IMG/VR virus record: IMGVR_UViG_3300006919_013513 | Span: 1 to 40,420 of that record | DNA length: 40,420 bases | Direction: 5' to 3' (one strand) | Source of the DNA: a virus | Shown here: in pieces, positions 1 through 7,601 of the stretch | Layout: each line of letters opens with the position of its first letter | Numbering within the stretch: the stretch's first letter is position 1 | The notes under the pieces: model-generated | What the model was told of the DNA's origin: nothing | Database searches by the model: none | Seen by the model: only the letters and a program-made list of their open reading frames with translations | Position numbers and translations under genes: made by a program

Positions 1-88
1 CAACTTCACACCAGTTTTGAAAACCAACCCAAAGTTTTTGAGCAAATGAACGATGATCGATAATAACTGTATCTACTAAGAAAGCCAT
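1..88 (-). CDS. Partial unknown protein, N-terminus only
   Basis: The first 29 codons of a minus-strand gene run off the left edge of the window. The reading begins MAFLVDTVIIDHRSFAQK. Its ATG (bases 86-88) overlaps the TAA stop of the DUF1127 gene upstream as TAATG, so the two are probably translationally coupled. It would be the last visible member of the HSP20 / DUF1127 transcript. I do not recognise the family and too little is visible to assign a role. Confidence 0.55.
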   Translation of the reverse strand, partial: MAFLVDTVIIDHRSFAQKLWVGFQNWCEV

Positions 89-312
89 TAGACAAATCCT
101 CTTAGGTTAGGGTTAAAAGGCGCTATGAGATGGGATCTTCTCATATCTGCATCTTGTCTAGCAATAGCATAAATTTCACTTCTGCTAATACCAATATCGT
201 TCAATTCTTTATCAGTTAGCTTACGCAATTCATTTTCTGTTTGTTTAATTGCTTTAGCTACATAATAATCGTTAATTAGCTTCTTGAAGAAGCTGTTTAG
301 TGTCTGTGTCAT
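88..312 (-). CDS. DUF1127-domain small protein
   Basis: This 74-residue protein has the central pattern typical of DUF1127 (YjiS-like): residues about 27-50 read as a short helix with LRKLTDKELNDIGISRSEI. DUF1127 proteins are small and common in proteobacteria, especially alphaproteobacteria; some have been linked to RNA turnover or to phosphate and carbon metabolism. No phage role is established to my knowledge. The ATG at 310-312 has a GAGGAA ribosome site, and the gene overlaps the 3' end of the HSP20 gene by about 41 bases in another frame, so the two are co-transcribed. The family's rarity in cyanobacteria hints at a proteobacterial host. The family call is fairly secure; the function is unknown. 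Confidence 0.75.
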   Translation of the reverse strand: MTQTLNSFFKKLINDYYVAKAIKQTENELRKLTDKELNDIGISRSEIYAIARQDADMRRSHLIAPFNPNLRGFV

Positions 313-736
313 TTGTTAGTTCCTCGTAATGACCAATTGCGATTTTACGAGGACGCATTTCTTCTGGAACTTCATATTTCAAGTCAATTGACAATACTCC
401 GTCTTTAAGATCTGCTCCATGCACTTTTACGTGCTCAGACAGCCTGAAGGTGCGTTTGAACTTCTTGGTGGAAATACCACGATGAATGTATTCGCGACCT
501 TTTGATTCGTGTTCCCCTGTCACTGTCAAGGTACGATCCTTGAATTCAATATTTAATTCATCTTTGCTAAATCCGGCCACAGCCAATTCGATAAGATATT
601 CGGTATCGCCGGTCTTAAGAATGTTGTGGGGTGGGTAGTGATCTTGAGCATGTTTTGCTGTAAACTCAAGCTCATTAAATAGATGGTCAAAACCAACAAA
701 AGAGGAACGTGGGAATAGTGTTTGTAAGCCTGTCAT
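272..736 (-). CDS. hsp20: Small heat shock protein, HSP20 / IbpA type
   Basis: This 154-residue alpha-crystallin-family chaperone resembles IbpA. An N-terminal segment (FDHLFNELEF, about 16-26) is followed by the YPPHNI motif, the AVAGFSKDEL strand (about 53-62), the IHRGIS loop and KKFKRTFRL strand, and a C-terminal GVLSIDLKYEVPE segment with RKIAI, the I-X-I-like tail motif used for oligomer contacts. Such proteins hold unfolding proteins in a soluble state in the cytoplasm. HSP20 genes are common in marine T4-like phages, where they are thought to help folding or scaffold function during infection. The ATG at 734-736 follows a good AAGGAG site. A TATAAATA late promoter lies 60 bases upstream, which suggests expression with virion genes. 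Confidence 0.93.
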   Translation of the reverse strand: MTGLQTLFPRSSFVGFDHLFNELEFTAKHAQDHYPPHNILKTGDTEYLIELAVAGFSKDELNIEFKDRTLTVTGEHESKGREYIHRGISTKKFKRTFRLSEHVKVHGADLKDGVLSIDLKYEVPEEMRPRKIAIGHYEELTNDTDTKQLLQEAN

Positions 737-795
737 TGTTATCTCCTTATGTCAAGCAAGATTAAAGTGGAGCCGGACCATCCGCACTCCGATAA

Positions 796-803
796 TATTT
801 ATA
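796..803 (-). promoter_or_regulatory. T4-type late promoter upstream of hsp20
   Basis: The minus strand reads TATAAATA here, the T4 late promoter -10 box recognised by gp55-containing RNA polymerase. It is in the gap between regA and hsp20, 60 bases before the hsp20 ATG, and is the only promoter-like signal there. The position supports it; the box alone would also occur by chance a few times in AT-rich DNA of this length. Confidence 0.65.
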
Positions 804-847
804 TAGTTATTGCTATGCCAAATGTACATAGCCGCTATGCATTTTTT

Positions 848-1258
848 TTACTTATTTCCAATATTATATTTTGGACAAAGTTCCCATTGATCTTTTTCTT
901 TGAAAGAAATTACTTTAATTTGACGTAATGGAGCAACTTCTAATTCTTCATTTTTAACCATATCAACTAATCCCCAATCGCTCAATAATGTTACAATAGT
1001 ATTTCTACGAGCAATGTCATTAGATTCTAAATTAGCTTTCTTTCCGTCTAGCATAAACAACTCTTTAAAGTGAACTATAAAATATCGACCTTGTTTATGT
1101 AAGATATGGCATGATTGAAATAATTTTTTATCTTTACGAGAAGCAACTCCCATTCTTGTAAGAGTTTCTCTAACTTTTAAAAAATCGTCTGGTTGATTAA
1201 TGGTTATTTCCAGCATTTTATCTGGAGACCATTCTACTAAATTATTTTCTTCTTCCAC
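848..1258 (-). CDS. regA: RegA translational repressor
   Basis: RegA binds the start regions of early phage mRNAs in the cytoplasm and blocks their translation. The match to T4 RegA is clear along the length: EITINQPDDFLKVRETLTRMG, then QSCHILHKQGRYFIVHFKELF, and a C-terminal VISFKEKDQWELCPKYNIGN segment. The chosen start is a GTG at 1256-1258 because an AAGGTGAG ribosome site lies just before it, inside the end of gp62. T4 RegA begins at the residue matching the internal ATG at 1214-1216 (MLEITI), so the first 14 residues may be extra or may not be translated. The gene overlaps gp62 by 17 bases, as expected for a coupled clamp-loader / regA transcript. In T4 the DNA polymerase gene 43 follows; here it does not. 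Confidence 0.93.
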   Translation of the reverse strand: MEEENNLVEWSPDKMLEITINQPDDFLKVRETLTRMGVASRKDKKLFQSCHILHKQGRYFIVHFKELFMLDGKKANLESNDIARRNTIVTLLSDWGLVDMVKNEELEVAPLRQIKVISFKEKDQWELCPKYNIGNK

Positions 1259-1622
1259 CTTTACTCACCTTCTCTTTTATATTTTTAATTTGGTCAGGTG
1301 ATAACAGGGAGAGAACTTGTTTAGCTTGTTTATTACTATAGCCATAATACTCTTTAATCGCTCCAATATCATTATCTGACTCAGGTTTATTCCATTTCGA
1401 AAATCGTCTACGTTTTCTAATCGTATTTATAAGAAAGTGAAATTGAAGTTTTTTATCAGTATGATGGTATTGATTTAGCATATTAGCTATGGCTGCAGTA
1501 TCATAAAAGTAACTAAGACCGCGATTTACCATAAATGGATTATATGCTTTTTCGCATTCTTCAGTTATCATAATATCTTCTTTTGTTTCATTAATTGCTT
1601 TTAAATAATCAAAGTGATTCAT
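1242..1622 (-). CDS. 62: Clamp loader small subunit gp62
   Basis: gp62 joins four gp44 subunits to load the gp45 sliding clamp on primer-template DNA. The assignment rests on position (between gp44/exonuclease and regA, as in T4-like phages) and on features known from marine T4-like gp62 proteins: an N-terminal NHFDYLKAINETKE segment, PFMVNRGLSYFYDT (about 29-42), and RKRRRFSKWNKPE (about 69-81). It is short (126 residues) against 187 in T4, which is usual for marine relatives. The ATG at 1620-1622 overlaps the TGA of the exonuclease gene as ATGA. A TTG two codons earlier is also in frame but has no advantage. Confidence 0.85.
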   Translation of the reverse strand: MNHFDYLKAINETKEDIMITEECEKAYNPFMVNRGLSYFYDTAAIANMLNQYHHTDKKLQFHFLINTIRKRRRFSKWNKPESDNDIGAIKEYYGYSNKQAKQVLSLLSPDQIKNIKEKVSKGGRRK

Positions 1623-2203
1623 AGACAACCTACTACAGTTTGCATGCGCATGACATCCATAACAATATCATGGCGAGGATCATGGTGGATAAATTTTTCT
1701 TCTAGTCCGTTTGGAATAAATTTATTATCAGCACCAGATCCCCATAATAAACCATCTAGCATTGAACGTGTATCGCGAATAGTCCACCAAGGGTATGGTA
1801 CACCTTTTCCAAACGAATGTACAATACTTTCAAAGATAATAGGATCAAAGCCATTACCACGAGTATAGACTTTTTTAATATCCATACCTTTTGTATAGTC
1901 TACAAAAAACTGCCAAAGGTCTTCAATTGATCTGTCTTCAGGAGATGGTTTAATTAGTTTCTTGGCTGACTCACCTTGAGAGTTCCACCATTTAACAGTT
2001 TCCATATCAACAACACGTTTGTACTTATGCACTTGTTCTTTTACGTCAAACTTAATGTAATCAGTTTGTTCTAATAATTCTTCATATGTGTATGGATTAG
2101 ATTCATAGCGATTCTCATCAAACTTAAGTACTGCCATTGAAATAGCAGCCCCGGTTGCAGGAACGCCACTAAAAGTTTCAAAATCATATATTACGCAATT
2201 CAT
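1619..2203 (-). CDS. RNase H-fold 3'-5' exonuclease-like protein
   Basis: This 194-residue protein starts with NCVIYDFETFSG, a DxE pair on the first beta strand (D7, E9) typical of DEDD exonucleases, and later has TRGNGFDPIIFES and a C-terminal HDPRHDIVMDVMRM segment with the spacing of the last catalytic Asp. This resembles the Rv2179c / phage exoribonuclease branch of the RNase H-like fold. The substrate cannot be read from sequence; RNA trimming or primer removal are both possible. The gene sits inside the clamp-loader operon, with its ATG overlapping the gp44 stop (ATGA) and its own stop overlapping the gp62 ATG. T4 has no gene at this place, but marine T4-like phages often do. Confidence 0.72.
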   Translation of the reverse strand: MNCVIYDFETFSGVPATGAAISMAVLKFDENRYESNPYTYEELLEQTDYIKFDVKEQVHKYKRVVDMETVKWWNSQGESAKKLIKPSPEDRSIEDLWQFFVDYTKGMDIKKVYTRGNGFDPIIFESIVHSFGKGVPYPWWTIRDTRSMLDGLLWGSGADNKFIPNGLEEKFIHHDPRHDIVMDVMRMQTVVGCL

Positions 2204-3138
2204 TTAAAATTCACCTGTGCCATAATTTCAGTCATCATGGCTACCATATTTAATTCATGATCTGCCACAAAAGCATTTTTATATTGATATTCAGCCAAAA
2301 CTAATACTAGCTGAGGAATTGATTGAGGAGCCACAGATTCATTCATGTTATCATATAACTGACGAATAATAGCTTGTGGCTCAACATCCATATTATTTAC
2401 AACCCATTGACGCATCTTCTTAAAGTTTTTTTCTTTAAGATAAATTACTAAGTCATTAACAGAGTTGTTATTGATAGACCCACTATTGCTCCCATCAATA
2501 GGAAGACCACTAGCAGCGGCGCGTTGTCCTTCATTTAATACCCTCCTCCAATCGGGGGCATACTTGAGAATGAGATCTGCCATGCCCTTATTGTTATATT
2601 CCACACCTTCCTGGTCTAGTATATATTTAAAACGAGCAAAAAACTGACTAGCAAGATCGGCTAAATCTTTCTTTGTGGTATTAAATTCATATACTCCGCA
2701 ACGAGAATGCAAAGGAGCAATAATACGATTTTTAAAGTTACATGTGAGAATGAATCTGCAATTGTTAGAAAACTCTTCAATGAATCCACGAAGAGCTGGT
2801 TGAGTTGATTGTGGATTGAGATAATCTGCTTCGTCGAGAATAACAACTTTAACTCCTCCTTGTAATGATACAGTAGACGCAAATTGTTTTATCTTACCGC
2901 GAAGTGTATCAATGTTACCTTCTTCAGAACCATTGATTACAATATAATCAGCGCCGATCTCATTGCACAGAGCTCTAGCCACTGTAGTCTTACCAAGACC
3001 GGCAGTGCCAGCGAAAAGCATATTCTGCAATTCGCCAGCATCTACCATATTCTGAAACGTTTGTTTTAATGATGAAGGAAGGGTAGTTTCAGAAATAGTT
3101 TTTGGTCGATACTTCTCGACCCATAAAAAATTAGACAT
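2200..3138 (-). CDS. 44: Clamp loader ATPase gp44
   Basis: This 312-residue AAA+ ATPase is close to T4 gp44 (319 residues). It starts FLWVEKYRPKTI, the usual opening of clamp loader large subunits. Walker A is GTAGLGKT (44-51), Walker B is VVILDEAD (DEAD at 102-105), and the SRC motif with the arginine finger is at 145-147. The C-terminal collar domain follows from about residue 230. With gp62 it opens and loads the gp45 clamp using ATP. A sigma70-like promoter lies just upstream (3166-3194), so gp44, the exonuclease, gp62 and RegA can form one early transcript. Confidence 0.97.
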   Translation of the reverse strand: MSNFLWVEKYRPKTISETTLPSSLKQTFQNMVDAGELQNMLFAGTAGLGKTTVARALCNEIGADYIVINGSEEGNIDTLRGKIKQFASTVSLQGGVKVVILDEADYLNPQSTQPALRGFIEEFSNNCRFILTCNFKNRIIAPLHSRCGVYEFNTTKKDLADLASQFFARFKYILDQEGVEYNNKGMADLILKYAPDWRRVLNEGQRAAASGLPIDGSNSGSINNNSVNDLVIYLKEKNFKKMRQWVVNNMDVEPQAIIRQLYDNMNESVAPQSIPQLVLVLAEYQYKNAFVADHELNMVAMMTEIMAQVNFK

Positions 3139-3165
3139 TCACGTACTCCATAATATAATATGTCT

Positions 3166-3194
3166 ATTATAATCAATAATATAATAATTGTAAA
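3166..3194 (-). promoter_or_regulatory. Sigma70-like early promoter for the gp44 transcript
   Basis: On the minus strand TTTACA (3189-3194) and a perfect TATAAT (3166-3171) are separated by 17 bases. It sits in the 57-base gap between the 64-residue protein gene and gp44, about 28 bases before the gp44 ATG. Box quality and spacing suit the host housekeeping sigma factor. The strongly AT-rich surroundings raise the chance of a false hit. Confidence 0.6.
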
Positions 3195-3195
3195 A

Positions 3196-3390
3196 CTATT
3201 CTTCTTGTGCCGCCTCTTGAGCTTGATTTTCGCATAGTTGAATTATTTGAATGCACTGATCACGTAGTTGGCCAATAGAACTAAGTTCTTCACCGCGGAA
3301 GCCTCCTCGTTGAACAATTGCATCGATTACAGCTACAGTACTACGAGATGTGCGACCCGCAAGTTGATAAATTTGAGTATCGTCAGACAT
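3196..3390 (-). CDS. Unknown 64-residue protein between gp45 and gp44
   Basis: This is a small acidic protein, MSDDTQIYQLAGRTSRSTVA at the N-terminus and a Gln/Glu-rich tail (QEAAQEE). Residues about 17-28 and 38-60 look helical. I recognise no family. It lies between gp45 (11-base gap) and the gp44 promoter, with an AGGAGAAAAC ribosome site before the ATG, so it is most likely a real gene of the replication transcript. A clamp-related role is possible only by location. Confidence 0.65.
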   Translation of the reverse strand: MSDDTQIYQLAGRTSRSTVAVIDAIVQRGGFRGEELSSIGQLRDQCIQIIQLCENQAQEAAQEE

Positions 3391-3400
3391 ATGTTTTCTC

Positions 3401-4075
3401 CTATTTGTATGTCGATGTTTTTTCTAGAGCAACCCAATATTTAAGATCAGTATTTTCTTGATCCAGCGTAAATTGAGAAATAAGTTTAGATGAAATGGCC
3501 ACATTATAGTTTCCAGGAATCATCTGCAGATTCTTAATATTAAGAATAAAATTGTAGTCTCCAGTTGATTTGCCAGCAACATCAATGGAGTACGTATTAG
3601 ATGTTGCATTATCAATGTTAACTACAGACAATGTAATTACACCATCACCTGGAATAATTGATAGTTGGTCATGCCCAAGAGCTGATGCTGCTTTTTTAAT
3701 ACGCGCAAGAGTATCTTGATCAAGGTGAAAACTAACTTCCGGATCTGGCATGATAATTGGTTTTGTTGGTGAAGTTAGAATGTCGGCATCAGACATAAAA
3801 TATTTAATTTTTGATCTACCAGAAGTATCACTAATAGTCATAAACTTTTCTTCTAACTTAATGTTAGATGTTTCAAAAAGATTTAAAACTGATAAGAATT
3901 CTGATAAATCATAAATACCCACTTGCTTATTAAATGTTTCAGGAATAGTAGCTTGAGCCAAAACATTCTTTGCTTCTGATACAGTCATAATAGAATTACC
4001 TTCACGAATAACCAAATTAGGATTAATCCCAGAATAGTTTTTCAAGAGAGTCATAGTAAAATTGGATAATTCCAT
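3401..4075 (-). CDS. 45: Sliding clamp gp45
   Basis: This 224-residue protein matches the T4 processivity clamp (228 residues), which forms a trimeric ring that tethers DNA polymerase and also activates late transcription through gp55 and gp33. Visible hallmarks are the N-terminal NFTMTLLKNYSGINPNLVIREGN segment, the central EKFMTISDTSGRSKIKYFMSD strands, and the C-terminal LKYWVALEKTS end. It lies one base after the gp46 stop and ahead of the 64-residue gene. T4 late genes need this clamp, and the window has late promoters and gp55, so the T4 late-transcription logic is probably kept. Confidence 0.95.
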   Translation of the reverse strand: MELSNFTMTLLKNYSGINPNLVIREGNSIMTVSEAKNVLAQATIPETFNKQVGIYDLSEFLSVLNLFETSNIKLEEKFMTISDTSGRSKIKYFMSDADILTSPTKPIIMPDPEVSFHLDQDTLARIKKAASALGHDQLSIIPGDGVITLSVVNIDNATSNTYSIDVAGKSTGDYNFILNIKNLQMIPGNYNVAISSKLISQFTLDQENTDLKYWVALEKTSTYK

Positions 4076-4076
4076 A

Positions 4077-5798
4077 TTAATTTCCTTTTAGTTTGCTAAA
4101 GTTTTTTTCTTTAAAGAATTCCAATTTGTTTTGAAATTTACCTTCAAGAATATCGCCTTTGTGACTAATAACAAAGACATTAGTATCATCATCCAGAGTA
4201 TGAATAATCTTCATAAGATTATCTACTCCTTCATAATCAAGTGATGAATCAAAAGTTTCATCAAGTACTAATAGATTAGTAGATACTGAATTCTTCATCT
4301 TGGCTATTTGTCGCCAAGTAAATAAAAGAGCCAGATCAATACGTTGCTTTTCACCTTCAGAAAAAGAATCATAAGAGAAATTATCTCTATGTCTTGAACG
4401 AATTGTTTCGGAGAATGCTTCATCTAGATGAAATGAAACGTAGAAATCTAATATTTGTAAATATTGATTTACGAGTTTATTTATAACAGGTAAATATTCT
4501 TTTACAATTTTTGTTTTAATTCCAGTATCTTTTAACATCTCTAATATTACAGTATTATAATTTAAAGATTCAGAAATGTACAATTTATTTTCAAACAAGT
4601 CAGCTTTTTGATTCTTTAAATTTTCTAAATCTAATTTAGATTTTGCTACGTCACCATCATTGCCGCGTATGTTTGATATGGCAGCGGAAAGACTTGTAAT
4701 CTGTCCTTGCAACCGTACGATTTCACGATTATGGCTCGATATAAGTGAGGTTTTTTCTCTGATCTCATTAGAGCAGGCGTTGAGCCGTTCAATATCTGAT
4801 TCCACAATAGCCGACTGCTGAGAGACATCGTCCAAAGCTTTTTGTATCTCCGATGCTTTGGATTTGGCGGTGGAGAGTTTCTCCGATCGAAGGTCTCCAC
4901 TAATATCTTGGGAACATGTGGGGCAAGTATCATTTTCCTCGTAGAATTTTGAATCCTTGACAAGTGTTGAGATTTTTTGATTGAACTCCGCTTTGTACTG
5001 TAAGAGAGCTTGTTTTTTATTATGACTTTTCTTGAGACTTTCTTCAAGACCCTCGGAGATCTTCTCGATTTCATCGGAAATGACACTATTTTCATGGTGG
5101 AGGAGGTTGATGGAATCTTCTGCGAGGAAAATTTGGTTTTCTTTTTCTTCAATCTGATCATTGCTAAGTGCCTCTACTTCTTTAATGTACTTAGACTGTA
5201 AGTCAATCTTTTCCTTTGATAGTTCAAGGGAATAGTCTACATCTTTTAATTGATCTTTTAAAAGGCCATTCTTTTCTTTTAAGAGCTGATTCATTTTAGA
5301 AAATACATTAATGTCCAAAAGATCCTCGATAACATCTCTTCTATGCTGCGCTGGAAGCTGCATGAAAGGAATGAAGGAGGAGGATCCCAACACAACAATT
5401 TGATGAAAGCTTTTATGATTAAGCTTCAAGATATTTTGTTCGAGGATCTTTTGGTACTCTTTGGAATGAGAGGACTGATTCATCATTGTCCCATCTTTCC
5501 AAATTTCAAATATGTTTGGTTTAATACCACGAACTATTTTAAGTTCTGAACCTGATACATTGAATTCAACTTCAACCAAACAATTTTTATTATTAATAGT
5601 ATTCACTAATTGTGGCTTACTAATATTACGGTGTGCTTTTCCAAATAAAGCGAATGCTAATGCATCTAATACTGTAGACTTACCAGCTCCATTGTGTCCA
5701 ACAACAAGAGTAGTTTTATGTGTATTAAAGTCAATGCTAGTCCACGAATTTCCAGTTGAAAGGAAATTTTTCCATTTTAAACTTTTAAATAAAATCAT
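4077..5798 (-). CDS. 46: Recombination nuclease ATPase subunit gp46 (SbcC/Rad50-like)
   Basis: gp46 with gp47 forms the Mre11-Rad50-type complex that resects DNA ends for recombination-dependent replication and degrades host DNA. This 573-residue protein has Walker A GHNGAGKST (34-42), a long coiled coil (about 165-410), a zinc hook C-P-T-C (292-295) at its tip, an ABC signature SFSEGEKQRIDLALLF near 475-492, and Walker B LLVLDETFDSSLD just after 500. Length and order match T4 gp46 (560 residues). The ATG overlaps the gp47 stop as ATGA, giving coupled translation of the two partners. Confidence 0.97.
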   Translation of the reverse strand: MILFKSLKWKNFLSTGNSWTSIDFNTHKTTLVVGHNGAGKSTVLDALAFALFGKAHRNISKPQLVNTINNKNCLVEVEFNVSGSELKIVRGIKPNIFEIWKDGTMMNQSSHSKEYQKILEQNILKLNHKSFHQIVVLGSSSFIPFMQLPAQHRRDVIEDLLDINVFSKMNQLLKEKNGLLKDQLKDVDYSLELSKEKIDLQSKYIKEVEALSNDQIEEKENQIFLAEDSINLLHHENSVISDEIEKISEGLEESLKKSHNKKQALLQYKAEFNQKISTLVKDSKFYEENDTCPTCSQDISGDLRSEKLSTAKSKASEIQKALDDVSQQSAIVESDIERLNACSNEIREKTSLISSHNREIVRLQGQITSLSAAISNIRGNDGDVAKSKLDLENLKNQKADLFENKLYISESLNYNTVILEMLKDTGIKTKIVKEYLPVINKLVNQYLQILDFYVSFHLDEAFSETIRSRHRDNFSYDSFSEGEKQRIDLALLFTWRQIAKMKNSVSTNLLVLDETFDSSLDYEGVDNLMKIIHTLDDDTNVFVISHKGDILEGKFQNKLEFFKEKNFSKLKGN

Positions 5799-6856
5799 GC
5801 TATTTCGAGCGTTTGCGCCTCAATCATCAAATCATACATTTCTTTTTTAATACGATCTTTATCTAATTCAGTTTCTACATTATCAATATAAGAATTTAAT
5901 AGAGTAGTTGTATCTTCTAGTGAAATATTATCATCATCAACACTTGAACCAATAAATTCTGAGAAATTTTCTTGAATCTTTAACTCATGAATCTTCTTAT
6001 TTTGTATTCTATCAACAAAGCGATCAAATGTAAACAGGTCTTTTTTATTAATTACAACTATTTTTACAAATTTATTATCTAAGTTGGATAAGTCATAATC
6101 ATTAAAATCATATTTAGTATCATCATAATAGATACGATGGAAAAGAGTATGGGGATTATGAATAGGTGTGAGTTCACGTGTTTCTGTATCTAATACGTGA
6201 AAATATTTTTTATCATGTGCATCATTCCAATAAAATTCCATTTGAGATCCAAGGTAGTGAATATTACCTTTATTAGATTTTGTATGAAAGTGTCCACTTA
6301 AAACAAGTTCAAATCTCTCAAGGATCTTTGGATCCATACCACCATGATGTTCTAAACCCTTCATAACTTCAAAGCCGGTGAGCTCAAAGTGACCGCCAAT
6401 AACATCAGCTTTACAATTTTTTAGAAAATTAATCGTGTCTTTTTCGTTATCATTACAGATCCAGGGTACTAAACCCATTTTAAGAGATCCATATTCCATA
6501 ACTCTTGGCTCATGAATAATACTAACTTCATTCATATAATGGCCAAGTAGTTCTTTGAGACTATTTAAATTATTAGTGTTTTTATAATAAGTGTCATGAT
6601 TACCGCAGATAATGTCCATCGTGATCCCGCGATCTCGAAGTTGTTTAAGAAAGTGACTCCTATTCCGATTAAGAGCCCTGAAATTAATGAACTTTCTATT
6701 ATCGTAGTAATCACCAAGGTGAATGATATGGCGAATATTATTTTCCAAAAGATAAGGAAAAAATATATCATCATAAAATTTCTCTGCATTATCGAGAAAT
6801 ATGTCAGAGCTATTGCGGATGCCACAATGTGTATCATTTAAAATTGCCAACTTCAT
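5795..6856 (-). CDS. 47: Recombination nuclease subunit gp47 (SbcD/Mre11-like)
   Basis: This 353-residue calcineurin-like phosphoesterase shows the ordered metal-binding motifs of the Mre11/SbcD family: DTHCG (D8, H10), GDYYDNR (D49), GNHDTYY (N86, H87, D88), GGHFELTG and SGHFHTKSN. T4 gp47 is 339 residues. It supplies the nuclease of the gp46/gp47 complex used for end processing in recombination-primed replication. The gene begins 6 bases after gp55 and overlaps gp46, so late sigma factor, nuclease and ATPase are in one transcript. Confidence 0.97.
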   Translation of the reverse strand: MKLAILNDTHCGIRNSSDIFLDNAEKFYDDIFFPYLLENNIRHIIHLGDYYDNRKFINFRALNRNRSHFLKQLRDRGITMDIICGNHDTYYKNTNNLNSLKELLGHYMNEVSIIHEPRVMEYGSLKMGLVPWICNDNEKDTINFLKNCKADVIGGHFELTGFEVMKGLEHHGGMDPKILERFELVLSGHFHTKSNKGNIHYLGSQMEFYWNDAHDKKYFHVLDTETRELTPIHNPHTLFHRIYYDDTKYDFNDYDLSNLDNKFVKIVVINKKDLFTFDRFVDRIQNKKIHELKIQENFSEFIGSSVDDDNISLEDTTTLLNSYIDNVETELDKDRIKKEMYDLMIEAQTLEIA

Positions 6857-6862
6857 TAAATA

Positions 6863-7453
6863 TCATTCCATAAAATCTTGTAAATCAGAATCTACTTTCA
6901 CAATACGTTTTTTACGTAATTTTTCGTCTTTAAGATACATTTTAAATTCTGTATCTTTTTCTTTTACCTTATCAATACGATCTTTTAATGTGTCAATAAA
7001 ACTATTGATAACGTTATTAGCAGCAGCATCATTTTCAGAAGTCATTATGTACTGTTCGATACCACTTTCAGATAAGTATTTGAGCTTGATGTCTTGCTGT
7101 TTCTTTTCTTTGGCAATACGGCGTAGAAAAGCATACCACGAGATTTGAGTGAAATAAGCAAACGCATTTGGATTTCCTGATCTTGTTGCTGCATCAATAT
7201 TATAGTTTTCAATTGCTTTTAAACAATTTTCAACTGCATCCATTACCATCTCTTCACGATAAGTATATCGAATAAAGTTTGACTTATGTGATAGGCCTTC
7301 AGCAATTTTAAGAAAACATTCTGCAATATAATTTGGAACTACTGGTAAAGGATCATCTGTCTCTTTCGCTTCACGAACTTTTTTACAGTATTCAACCACT
7401 GATTGAGAAAATTCTTTATTATTAACATAATGCACATTTTTATTTTTAGACAT
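6863..7453 (-). CDS. 55: Late-transcription sigma factor gp55
   Basis: gp55 is the small sigma factor that directs host RNA polymerase to TATAAATA late promoters. This protein (196 residues from the ATG; T4 has 185) carries the expected core: YIAECFLKIAEGLSHKSNF, then TYREEMVMDAVENCLKAIENY (sigma region 2-like) and AFAYFTQISWYAFLRRIAKEKKQQ, the DNA-melting and -10 recognition region. The chosen ATG (7451-7453) has a GAAGGA ribosome site; a TTG five codons upstream lies on that site and is unlikely. The tail is Lys-rich and acidic. The matching late promoter boxes in this window support the role. Confidence 0.94.
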   Translation of the reverse strand: MSKNKNVHYVNNKEFSQSVVEYCKKVREAKETDDPLPVVPNYIAECFLKIAEGLSHKSNFIRYTYREEMVMDAVENCLKAIENYNIDAATRSGNPNAFAYFTQISWYAFLRRIAKEKKQQDIKLKYLSESGIEQYIMTSENDAAANNVINSFIDTLKDRIDKVKEKDTEFKMYLKDEKLRKKRIVKVDSDLQDFME

Positions 7454-7477
7454 AATATAATCCTTCAATTCTTTATT

Positions 7478-7506
7478 ATTCTATCATGTTTTGCTGTTAT
7501 TGTACA
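7478..7506 (-). promoter_or_regulatory. Possible sigma70-like promoter for gp55
   Basis: Minus strand TGTACA (7501-7506) and TAGAAT (7478-7483) are spaced by 17 bases, about 25 bases before the gp55 ATG. The -35 box is imperfect and overlaps one arm of the inverted repeat at 7497-7570. It is the best minus-strand candidate in the gap, but weak. Confidence 0.35.
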
Positions 7507-7570
7507 CTAATTTTTTTTTACTATCTGCTCATTTTTCATGTTTACATTCTAGAAAATTAGTGTATAATAA
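7497..7570. repeat. 18-bp inverted repeat flanking a 38-bp spacer upstream of gp55
   Basis: TTATTGTACACTAATTTT at 7497-7514 is the reverse complement, with one mismatch, of AAAATTAGTGTATAATAA at 7553-7570. The arms enclose a 38-base spacer. The right arm holds the -10 of a plus-strand promoter and the left arm overlaps the -35 of a weak minus-strand promoter. It may be a two-site operator, a pair of mirrored promoter copies, or an RNA stem in the gp55 leader. No intrinsic terminator is evident for the minus strand. Confidence 0.7.
7541..7568 (+). promoter_or_regulatory. Sigma70-like promoter facing right, antisense to the minus-strand genes
   Basis: Plus strand TTTACA (7541-7546), 16-base spacer, then a perfect TATAAT (7563-7568). 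The spacer (TTCTAGAAAATTAGTG) closely resembles that of the promoter at 32594-32621, so the whole element looks like a repeated phage early promoter. No plus-strand gene follows until 10569. It may make an antisense or small RNA across the Sm-like and uvsW genes, or be inactive. Confidence 0.5.
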
Positions 7571-7601
7571 ATCTAAGAGATTTTTGGTGGGAGTGGATAT
7601 A

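Noticed and set aside
827-849. Small hairpin CATAG-CCG-CTATG followed by a T run
   Set aside because: The T run is on the plus strand, where no gene ends here; the stem is only 5 bp. It does not work as a terminator for regA on the minus strand.
1424-1431. TATAAATA on the minus strand inside gp62, with others inside gp46 (4478-4485) and uvsW (8853-8860)
   Set aside because: They lie deep in coding sequence. By rough estimate an 8-base AT motif occurs several times by chance in this much AT-rich DNA.
4646-5161. 171-residue second minus-strand frame inside gp46
   Set aside because: It is a shifted frame of the gp46 coiled-coil region, with Lys/Ser-rich low complexity and no conserved motif.
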